From CAZCVI01 sp964502145 (GTDB lineage Bacteria > Acidobacteriota > Aminicenantia > UBA2199): a stretch of 54,442 nt of DNA. Made by a program: the position numbers and the translations under genes. Positions within the stretch are counted from its first letter, which is position 1, and the number at the start of each line of letters is the position of its first letter. Under the pieces are notes generated by a model. The model had not been told where the DNA came from. It worked only from the letters and a program-made list of their open reading frames with translations, and did not search any database. Below are positions 7,639 through 13,745 of this stretch, in pieces. Location: NCBI GenBank assembly GCA_964502145.1, contig CAZCVI010000045.1:1-54442 (forward strand). The letters run 5' to 3'.

Positions 7639-8519
7639 GAAGTTGGGTAGTTTGCGATTCTCAGGTGCATCCAGCAGGACAGTTTGCGCAGGTAATTGAT
7701 GCCATCCACCAAATCTTTCATGAACTTGGTCAGGTATTTGACAAAGTCATTTTCCCCGCCCAGTCGCAGCTTGGCTTCAAACTCTACGGAAAGGTCCTGT
7801 AATTCGATCATCAGATTGGAGAGATAGAATATATTGTCCAATACATCCACTATTTTTCCTTTGGGAATTTCAGCTAAAGAGGTCTGTTTAAACAGTTTAA
7901 TCCGTTCCATGGCATCGGAAACAGTTTCTTGCACCATGTAATTGATTTCATCCAGAAAGGGTTTTTTATAATCTTCCAGGTAGCGTAATTTATGAATGGC
8001 GCGTTCTTGGAATTTATCATTCTGTTCGATTAGGGAGAGGAAGTATTTTTTCAGGCCCAGGTATTTGCGGTCGAATTTTTTTAGATTGATGAAGTCCCTG
8101 CCAATATAGAGCTTGTCCTTGTAATTGTCCAGCAATTCTTCCTCGTAATGGGTGTAAAACTTGACCTCGAATCGGGAATCGCGGTGATGGATCATGCGGG
8201 CAATCAGGATGCTCTGGGTGTTTTGCAGGTAATAGGAGTTCTCCTCGATTAGGGCGCTATAAACATAGAGTGAATTCAAGATGAATTTTTTCATCGCATT
8301 GAGAAAGGGTACATTCTGAGTTACGAAATCCTCGAATTCCAGGTGATTTTCACCAATCAGGTGGGTGTAAAAAGGGGAGAGCAAGAAGTTCCCTTCCTCC
8401 AGTTCGAATTCGAAATAAAAATTGTCGAAAACTCTTTTATAGAGACTGGAATATCCGATCTCAGGACATTTATCCAACGGCTTGTCTTTTAATTCTTTCA
8501 AAACTTCTAAGGTTGCCAC
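7635..8519 (-). CDS. Unknown alpha-helical protein coupled to glycerate kinase
   Basis: No family recognised. About 294 residues, with no signal or membrane segment, strongly helical and charged, rich in Tyr, Phe and Leu (for example KKYFLSLIEQNDKFQERAIH). The frame is open from TTG 8534, but GTG 8517-8519 is preferred because a GGAGG Shine-Dalgarno sits five bases before it. A clean promoter lies upstream at 8546-8574. The four-base overlap with the glycerate kinase gene suggests the two products are made together. The function cannot be inferred from sequence. Confidence 0.7.
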   Translation of the reverse strand: MATLEVLKELKDKPLDKCPEIGYSSLYKRVFDNFYFEFELEEGNFLLSPFYTHLIGENHLEFEDFVTQNVPFLNAMKKFILNSLYVYSALIEENSYYLQNTQSILIARMIHHRDSRFEVKFYTHYEEELLDNYKDKLYIGRDFINLKKFDRKYLGLKKYFLSLIEQNDKFQERAIHKLRYLEDYKKPFLDEINYMVQETVSDAMERIKLFKQTSLAEIPKGKIVDVLDNIFYLSNLMIELQDLSVEFEAKLRLGGENDFVKYLTKFMKDLVDGINYLRKLSCWMHLRIANYPTS

Positions 8520-8545
8520 ATCGACCTCCAACAAAATCAGCCTAA

Positions 8546-8574
8546 ATTATAATAGATAACCAATATAATGTAAA
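8546..8574 (-). promoter_or_regulatory. Promoter of the unknown/glycerate kinase operon
   Basis: On the minus strand, TTTACA (8569-8574), 17-base spacer, TATAAT (8546-8551). The expected start is about 20 bases before the GTG, leaving room for the GGAGG ribosome site. Confidence 0.65.
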
Positions 8575-8782
8575 GCAGAAAAGCTGCAATTCTCCTTTTA
8601 ATTTTAGGGAATGGTAATCTTTTTTTAATTCCCTTTTTGATATTCACCGGGGAAGGAGGGAAGTTATGAGGCTAAGAAGTTAGGAAAAAGAAAAAACACG
8701 TTAGGTGAAAAAAGGGAATTAGGGGCAGCCTGTTAGTGGAAAAACAAACGGGCCTGACCACCATTTTTTACTATTAGGTACA

Positions 8783-8923
8783 TCAAAACCTCTCCCATTC
8801 ATCGCGCAGGTGTTCCATCCTTTGATCAAGGGTTTCTTGATCTATGTTTAAAATTCCCTCGAAATCTTCGGGGGCAAACTCCTTTTTATTTTTGGGTTCT
8901 TTTTCAGCTATTTTATCTATCAC
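8783..8923 (-). CDS. Small acidic protein, 46 residues, leaderless
   Basis: An ORF from GTG 8921-8923 to TGA 8783-8785. The product begins MIDKIAEKEPKNKKEFAPED (GTG read as Met) and ends in LRDEWERF, giving a charged helical protein. Support comes from a TTGACA-17-TATACT promoter whose -10 ends exactly six bases before the GTG, the same arrangement seen at four other genes here. The Arg-Asp-Glu-Trp-Glu-Arg-Phe tail recalls the C termini of some small antitoxins, but no toxin gene is adjacent, so that is a guess. The next gene on this strand is the unknown/glycerate kinase operon, which has its own promoter. Confidence 0.55.
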   Translation of the reverse strand: MIDKIAEKEPKNKKEFAPEDFEGILNIDQETLDQRMEHLRDEWERF

Positions 8924-8929
8924 AACTAT

Positions 8930-8958
8930 AGTATATGTGTCTTTTGCAATTCTGTCAA
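8930..8958 (-). promoter_or_regulatory. Consensus leaderless promoter for the 46-residue ORF
   Basis: On the minus strand, TTGACA (8953-8958), 17-base spacer, TATACT (8930-8935), six bases (ATAGTT), then GTG 8921-8923. The predicted transcription start is the first base of the start codon. Confidence 0.65.
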
Positions 8959-9034
8959 CTATTGAAATTTGTGGATGAATTGTTTAAACGTCCTCTTTTC
9001 TTCCACACTCTCCCTGGATTCACCGCCCACTTAA

Positions 9035-9120
9035 TGGGAAGAATAGGAATGATGGGAATTATGGGATAAACAAAAAAATTCCCATTCCTCCCATAATTCC
9101 CATCATTCCCATTCCTCCCA
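9035..9120. repeat. Nonamer-word hairpin, TGGGAA family
   Basis: The left arm at 9035-9066 is made of nine-base words (TGGGAAGAA, TAGGAATGA, TGGGAATTA, TGGGA...). The right arm at 9089-9120 is its near-perfect reverse complement, with two mismatches in 32. The loop is A-rich. It sits between divergent genes. Confidence 0.85.
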
Positions 9121-9202
9121 CACCGCCCCCATTTCATTTCAAACTGATTTCAGAAGGATAAACATCCCCTGCAAAGGAAAAAGGGGAATTGTTGAAAGAG
9201 AT

Positions 9203-9231
9203 TTGACAAATTTTACAGATACGTCTATAAT
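9203..9231 (+). promoter_or_regulatory. Perfect consensus promoter of fprA
   Basis: TTGACA (9203-9208), 17-base spacer, TATAAT (9226-9231). The expected start is about 9238, giving an 80-base leader that includes the inverted repeat at 9248-9275. Confidence 0.8.
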
Positions 9232-9247
9232 TTTTAGAATAGATAAT

Positions 9248-9275
9248 GTAGAGACGTTGCACGTTACGTCTCTAC
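9248..9275. repeat. 28-bp palindrome in the fprA leader (GTAGAGACGT element)
   Basis: GTAGAGACGT and ACGTCTCTAC are perfect ten-base arms around TGCACGTT. The GTAGAGACG...CGTCTCTAC type is, from memory, a common dispersed REP-like palindrome in several phyla. Here it lies in the fprA 5' leader, where it could act as an mRNA hairpin or operator. Confidence 0.65.
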
Positions 9276-9318
9276 CAAGAATAAATGAATAACAAAAAAT
9301 AATGAAGGAGGAAAACCT

Positions 9319-10521
9319 GTGGCAATACAAGAGTTAAAGTCCGGTATTTATTCGGTAGGTGTGCGAGACTGGTCAAGACGATTATTTGACGAATTGATAC
9401 CCCTACCAGACGGCACCAGTTACAATTCTTATCTGATAAAAGGCAGCGAAAAGATAGCACTGATTGATTCAGTAGACGTTCCCAAAGGGGACGAACTGCT
9501 CGCCAATTTAAAAAGTTTGGGCCTCACGACCCTGGATTATGTGATCTCTAACCATGCAGAGCAAGATCATTCCGGTTCCATTCCCGCGGTATTGGCCGCT
9601 TACCCTATGGCCAAAGTGGTTACCAATGAAAAATGCCAAGGCTTTTTACAAGACTTGTTGCAAATTCAAACCGAGAAATTCATCACCGTTACAGATGGCG
9701 AGACCCTTTCGCTCGGTGACCGCACCCTTGAATTCGTGTTCACACCGTGGGTGCATTGGCCAGAAACCATGAGCACCTATTTACGCGAAGACCAGATTCT
9801 TTTTTCCTGTGATTTCTTCGGTTCCCATTTGGCTACCAGCAACCTGTTCGTACACAATGAGAGCAAAGTGTTGGATGATGCCAAGCGGTATTATGCAGAG
9901 ATCATGATGCCTTTTCGGTCTATCATCAGGAAAAACATCGCCAAAGTCGAAAAGCTGGGTATCCAATATATCGCTCCCAGTCATGGTCCAGTGTACGATA
10001 AACCCGCCTTGATTATAGACGCATATAAAGATTGGGTATCCGACCGTGTGTCCAATACGGTTGTGCTCGCTTATGTATCCATGCATGGCAGCACCGAGAA
10101 AATGGCCTATCATTTAACCGATGCACTGATCAATCGTGGTATAGAAGTCAAAGTATTTAATTTGACCCAGACAGACCTCGGCAATTTAGCTATGGCTTTG
10201 GTCGATGCAGCCACAATTATTCTCGGTTCTTCCACTGTATTGGCCGGACCGCATCCCGCCGCCGTGTATGCGGCCACGTTGGTTAATGCTTTAAAACCCA
10301 AAATTAAATTCGCCAGCGTGTTTGGTTCCTTTGGATGGGGTGGCCGGACCGTGGAAGTTATCACCGCCAATATGTCCAATCTGAAAGTCGAATTAATCGA
10401 ACCAGTCATGCACAAAGGCGACCCGACTGGCAAAGACTTCATGAAACTGGACCACATGGCAGATGAAATCGCGGCCCGACACAAAACCCTAGAATTCGGC
10501 ATGACCAATAAAGTCGAATAG
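9319..10521 (+). CDS. fprA: Flavodiiron protein (rubredoxin:oxygen oxidoreductase, FprA/ROO)
   Basis: A 400-residue enzyme. The N-terminal metallo-beta-lactamase domain carries the diiron ligands H79-x-E81-x-D83-H84 (in NHAEQDHSG), with later ligands in FTPWVHWP, SCDFFGSH and PSHGPVY. The C-terminal flavodoxin domain starts near residue 250 (AYVSMHGSTEKMAYH) and binds FMN. It reduces O2 to water (or NO to N2O) using electrons from rubredoxin, protecting anaerobes. The start is GTG 9319 because AAGGAGG lies at 9303-9309. Desulfoferrodoxin and rubredoxin genes follow, giving the whole electron path. The order and ligands match Desulfovibrio-type ROO closely. Confidence 0.95.
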   Translation: MAIQELKSGIYSVGVRDWSRRLFDELIPLPDGTSYNSYLIKGSEKIALIDSVDVPKGDELLANLKSLGLTTLDYVISNHAEQDHSGSIPAVLAAYPMAKVVTNEKCQGFLQDLLQIQTEKFITVTDGETLSLGDRTLEFVFTPWVHWPETMSTYLREDQILFSCDFFGSHLATSNLFVHNESKVLDDAKRYYAEIMMPFRSIIRKNIAKVEKLGIQYIAPSHGPVYDKPALIIDAYKDWVSDRVSNTVVLAYVSMHGSTEKMAYHLTDALINRGIEVKVFNLTQTDLGNLAMALVDAATIILGSSTVLAGPHPAAVYAATLVNALKPKIKFASVFGSFGWGGRTVEVITANMSNLKVELIEPVMHKGDPTGKDFMKLDHMADEIAARHKTLEFGMTNKVE

Positions 10522-10537
10522 TATTGAGATTTTTTAA

Positions 10538-10567
10538 TTGAGTTTTTATTGGGAAATAAGTTATAAT
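10538..10567 (+). promoter_or_regulatory. Promoter of desulfoferrodoxin-rubredoxin
   Basis: TTGAGT (10538-10543), 18-base spacer, TATAAT (10562-10567). It would allow the two genes to be expressed apart from fprA. Confidence 0.5.
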
Positions 10568-10617
10568 ATATTTTTAAAACTGAAAAATTAGAATAAACTT
10601 AAACGGAGGACCATAAG

Positions 10618-10995
10618 ATGATTACGAAATTGCAACTTTATAAGTGCAACGTGTGCGGCAACTTGGTGGAAGTTACCTTTGCTGGCGGTGGAGACCTGGT
10701 GTGTTGCGATCAACCGATGCAATTAATGGCTGAAAATACCATGGAAGCGGCCACAGAAAAACATGTGCCCGTGGTGGAGAAAACTGCGGCTGGTTATCTG
10801 GTGAAAGTGGGCACTGTTGCCCACCCGATGATAGAGACACACTATATCCAATGGATCGAATTGATTGCCGATGGCAAAGCCTATTATCAATACTTGGCTC
10901 CCGGCGATAAACCAGAAGCCTTGTTTGTGATGGATGCTAAAAACGTGTACGCCCGCGCCTATTGCAATCTGCACGGTTTCTGGAAGAGTTTATAA
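10618..10995 (+). CDS. dfx: Desulfoferrodoxin (two-iron superoxide reductase)
   Basis: A 125-residue protein. The N-terminal desulforedoxin-like domain has four cysteines (CNVCGN then VCCDQP) for a rubredoxin-type iron. The C-terminal domain has the superoxide reductase centre: EKHVPV, VAHPMIETHYIQWIE and YCNLHGFW supply the His4Cys ligands, and the Glu-Lys pair is the usual catalytic pair. It reduces superoxide to peroxide without producing O2. A CGGAGG ribosome site precedes the ATG. Rubredoxin, its electron donor, is encoded ten bases downstream. Confidence 0.95.
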   Translation: MITKLQLYKCNVCGNLVEVTFAGGGDLVCCDQPMQLMAENTMEAATEKHVPVVEKTAAGYLVKVGTVAHPMIETHYIQWIELIADGKAYYQYLAPGDKPEALFVMDAKNVYARAYCNLHGFWKSL

Positions 10996-11005
10996 GGAGC
11001 TCACG

Positions 11006-11167
11006 ATGAAATATCAATGCTTGGCTTGCGGATGGATTTATGACCCAGAACAAGGTGACCCGGACAGCGGTATCGAACCAGGAACCTCTTTTGAAGACAT
11101 CCCCGATGATTGGACCTGTCCGTTATGCGGGGTTGGAAAAGAAGATTTTGAACCAGTAGAAGACTAA
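11006..11167 (+). CDS. Rubredoxin
   Basis: A 53-residue protein with both CxxC pairs (CLACGWIYDP and CPLCGVGKEDF) that hold one iron, and typical length. AAGGAG precedes ATG 11006; an upstream in-frame ATG would add an unrelated stretch overlapping the desulfoferrodoxin gene. It carries electrons to desulfoferrodoxin and the flavodiiron protein encoded beside it. Confidence 0.96.
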   Translation: MKYQCLACGWIYDPEQGDPDSGIEPGTSFEDIPDDWTCPLCGVGKEDFEPVED

Positions 11168-11205
11168 CCGGTTGTTTTAAAAAGATAGTATAAGATAATT
11201 ACACC

Positions 11206-11246
11206 GAGGGAAAGGGAACAGGAAAGCCTGTTCCCTGGCTCCCTCT
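11206..11246 (+). terminator. Strong hairpin after rubredoxin
   Basis: AGGGAACAGG (11213-11222) pairs perfectly with CCTGTTCCCT (11227-11236) around AAAG, and an outer GAGGGA/TCCCTC pairing extends it. No long U-tract follows. It lies 39 bases after the rubredoxin stop. Confidence 0.55.
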
Positions 11247-11327
11247 TAAGAGATTAAGGGAGAATTTCTAGCCCAATCACTGCCGTTGACACCTGTTAAT
11301 AATATTTTATTTTTTTTTCTACGGCAA

Positions 11328-11356
11328 TTGCATTTCTTTTCAAAAGGTTCTATACT
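11328..11356 (+). promoter_or_regulatory. Promoter of the fumarase gene
   Basis: TTGCAT (11328-11333), 17-base spacer, TATACT (11351-11356). The expected start is about 38 bases before the ATG at 11401. Confidence 0.6.
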
Positions 11357-11400
11357 TCTGGTCTTAAATTTTTTTGGTATTTACCAGGAGGAATAATAAA

Positions 11401-12813
11401 ATGGAAAAACGAGAAGGATATAGAATAGAGAAAGATTCCATGGGCGAGATGGTAGTCCCGGAACAGGCATTATGGGGCGCGCAAACGCAACGTGCGGTGG
11501 AGAATTTCCCTATCAGTGGATACCGTTTCCCGCGCGGTTTCATTCGTGCCCTGGGCATGGTCAAATATGGCGCTGCCCGGGCCAACATGTCTTTGGAGTT
11601 GTTGGATAAACGAATAGGCGAAGCTATACTACAAGCTTCCGAGGAAGTGATGCAAGGAAAATGGGATGATCAGTTTATCTTGGATATTTTTCAAACCGGT
11701 TCCGGTACTTCCACCAACATGAACGCCAACGAGGTTATTGCCAGTCGCGCCAACCTGTTGTTAGGTGCCCCGTTAGGCACCAAAACCCCGGTTCATGCCA
11801 ACGATCATGTTAACATGGGGCAATCCAGCAACGATGTGATTCCGGCCTGCATGCATATTGCCGCCGTGGAATCATTAAAATACAATCTGTTACCCGCCTT
11901 GGTTCAATTAAAACAAACATTGGCGGAAAAAGCCGTTAGCTTCGACCATATTGTCAAGATCGGGCGTACCCATTTACAAGACGCCACGCCAGTCCGGTTA
12001 GGACAAGAGTTTGGCGGTTATGCCACGATGGTGGCGCACAGCATAGAACGGCTCCAGAAAAACCTGGAACCACTGGGCGAACTGGCACTGGGCGGCACAG
12101 CCGTGGGAACAGGCATCAATGCCCACCCGGAACTGGCTAAAAAAATGATCTACACTATCGAGGAACTCACGGGCTGTTTCTTCCGAGAAGCGGAAAACCA
12201 TTTCGAGGCCCAGGGTTCAAAAGATGCGATGGTGGAAGCTTCCGGTTCATTAAAAACCCTGGCTGTTGCCCTCACCAAAATAGCCAATGACATTAAATGG
12301 ATGGGTGCTGGTCCTCATGCGGCGATTGGCGAGTTGAACATCCCGGCGGTGCAGCCCGGTTCTTCCATTATGCCGGGAAAAGTCAACCCGGTGATGCTCG
12401 AAGCACTGCAACAGGTAGCGGCCCAAGTAATTGGGAATGATGCGGTGATCACGCTATCGGGACTGGCAGGAAATTTTGAATTAAATGTCATGATGCCCGT
12501 GATGATTCACAACTTCCTTTCCTCGGTGGAATTGTTGACCAAAAGCGTCACGCTGTTCACAGAGAAATGTATAGTGGGTTTAACGGCCAATGAAACGCGC
12601 TGTCGTGAGTTGGTGGAAAAAAGTTTGGCCATGGTCACGGCGCTCAATCCGGTAATTGGTTATGATGCATCCGCAGAAATAGCCAAGGAGGCCTTTCGCA
12701 CAGGGAAAAGTTTACGGCAGGTCATTCTTGAACGGAATATTATGCCAGTAGATAAGTTGGATAAAATTTTGGATCCCTATTCCATGACTGTGAATACAGG
12801 AGAGTACGCGTAG
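11401..12813 (+). CDS. fumC: Class II fumarate hydratase
   Basis: A 470-residue enzyme of the fumarase/aspartase superfamily, interconverting fumarate and malate in the TCA route. It has the signature GSSIMPGKVNP near residues 320-330, with conserved SSNDVIP, GRTHLQDATP and the C-terminal LNPVIGYDASAEIAK stretch typical of FumC rather than aspartase. AGGAGG lies nine bases before ATG 11401; an upstream in-frame ATG at 11374 would lengthen it by an unlikely nine residues. The oxygen-stable class II enzyme fits beside the oxygen-defence genes, but it has its own promoter and terminator. Confidence 0.93.
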   Translation: MEKREGYRIEKDSMGEMVVPEQALWGAQTQRAVENFPISGYRFPRGFIRALGMVKYGAARANMSLELLDKRIGEAILQASEEVMQGKWDDQFILDIFQTGSGTSTNMNANEVIASRANLLLGAPLGTKTPVHANDHVNMGQSSNDVIPACMHIAAVESLKYNLLPALVQLKQTLAEKAVSFDHIVKIGRTHLQDATPVRLGQEFGGYATMVAHSIERLQKNLEPLGELALGGTAVGTGINAHPELAKKMIYTIEELTGCFFREAENHFEAQGSKDAMVEASGSLKTLAVALTKIANDIKWMGAGPHAAIGELNIPAVQPGSSIMPGKVNPVMLEALQQVAAQVIGNDAVITLSGLAGNFELNVMMPVMIHNFLSSVELLTKSVTLFTEKCIVGLTANETRCRELVEKSLAMVTALNPVIGYDASAEIAKEAFRTGKSLRQVILERNIMPVDKLDKILDPYSMTVNTGEYA

Positions 12814-12880
12814 CGCGAGTAAAAGGTGAATTATAAATGATAGGGCCCTAACTGGATTCACCATTAAGTTTCAGGAAAAA

Positions 12881-12999
12881 CTGGACTTACTGGACTTGCT
12901 GGACTTACTGGACCAACTGGACTTACAAAAACCTTTTTTTGTCCAGCTCGTCCAGTAAGTCCAGCATGTCCAGAGAGTCCAGCTTGCCCCTTTTTTTTT
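12881..12999. terminator. Bidirectional terminator-like nonamer hairpin, CTGGAC family
   Basis: The left arm is CTGGACTTA, CTGGACTTG, CTGGACTTA, CTGGACCAA, CTGGAC (from 12881). The right arm from 12941 to 12982 is its near reverse complement, and nine T residues follow at 12991-12999. It lies between the convergent fumC and ferritin-like genes, exactly where a two-way terminator is needed. Confidence 0.8.
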
Positions 13000-13000
13000 A

Positions 13001-13501
13001 TTAATCCAAGGGCCAAAAGTTATTATCGTACCAGACCTGTTCCCTGATTTCGTTTGAGATTTGGCCCAGCATTGCCATGTGCTCTTTTTCCCATTTGACC
13101 AGCCAGTTGAACAATTTTTTCTCGTCATCCGTTGAGGCTGCCGCTTCTTTTTCCCCGTAATAAGCCACCGCCTTTTTTTCCAGTTCCAAAGCCGAGTCGA
13201 TCACAGCCGCCTCGTAGCCAGCCCCTTTAATCTCTTTGACCACCTTTTTGGTCAGTACTTGATCTACCGATTGATTTTTAATTTTTTCCAGGCCACTCGC
13301 GTTAAACGTACCACCCGCAGAGACCAATTTAAATTGCTGGCTCAAGATTTCCACGTGTTTGACTTCCTCGTTCACCAGCATTTGAAACAATTCTTTTACC
13401 GCCGGGTTCTCCGTTTTCTGAGCCACCATTTCATATAGAGCTTTCCCCCGATATTCGATCAAGAGAGCCCCTTTAATAATATCCAATGTTTTTTCCTTCA
13501 T
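13001..13501 (-). CDS. Ferritin-like/rubrerythrin-type diiron protein
   Basis: A 166-residue four-helix protein. Paired carboxylate and histidine motifs sit where the diiron ligands should be: IEYRGKALYE, NEEVKHVEIL, ELEKKAVAYYGEKE and WEKEHMAML, matching the E, ExxH, E, ExxH pattern of the ferritin-like superfamily. It lacks the C-terminal rubredoxin domain of classical rubrerythrin, so peroxide reduction would need an outside donor, perhaps the nearby rubredoxin. A GGAGG ribosome site precedes the ATG, and a good promoter lies upstream. Confidence 0.85.
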   Translation of the reverse strand: MKEKTLDIIKGALLIEYRGKALYEMVAQKTENPAVKELFQMLVNEEVKHVEILSQQFKLVSAGGTFNASGLEKIKNQSVDQVLTKKVVKEIKGAGYEAAVIDSALELEKKAVAYYGEKEAAASTDDEKKLFNWLVKWEKEHMAMLGQISNEIREQVWYDNNFWPLD

Positions 13502-13566
13502 TTTTTTTCCTCCGTTTTTTTTGTTTCACTTCTGCATTGAATCCTTAATGAATCCCTGAAAATAGC

Positions 13567-13595
13567 ATTCTAACACAAAATAAAAAAGATATCAA
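13567..13595 (-). promoter_or_regulatory. Promoter of the ferritin-like gene
   Basis: On the minus strand, TTGATA (13590-13595), 17-base spacer, TAGAAT (13567-13572). The leader is about 60 bases. Confidence 0.6.
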
Positions 13596-13690
13596 AATAC
13601 CCTTAAAAAATTTCCCCGGTCAAAGACTCTTTACTCGTGTGCCAAAAATATAATAATATTATTCCAATTGATCTTTATTGATTTTTTTTG

Positions 13691-13719
13691 TTGTAATTCT
13701 AATAGAAATATTTTATAAT
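13691..13719 (+). promoter_or_regulatory. Promoter of the HDOD hybrid kinase
   Basis: TTGTAA (13691-13696), 17-base spacer, TATAAT (13714-13719), giving a leader of about 20 bases before ATG 13746. Confidence 0.55.
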
Positions 13720-13745
13720 ACTTGAATTCCAATAGAAGGGCAAAA

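Larger units (their letters stand above)
8924..9318. other. Gene-free divergent region upstream of fprA
   Basis: Contains the leaderless promoter to the left, the nonamer hairpin at 9035-9120, the fprA promoter at 9203-9231 and the palindrome at 9248-9275. Translations through the hairpin give only IPIIPILPI-type low-complexity peptides. Confidence 0.6.

Noticed and set aside
8955..9137. Minus-strand ORF through the 9035-9120 hairpin
   Set aside because: Low-complexity translation of the hairpin; no promoter or ribosome site.
12871..13128. Minus-strand ORF rich in Ser-Lys through the CTGGAC hairpin
   Set aside because: The translation is the nonamer hairpin read as codons and overlaps the ferritin-like gene in another frame.
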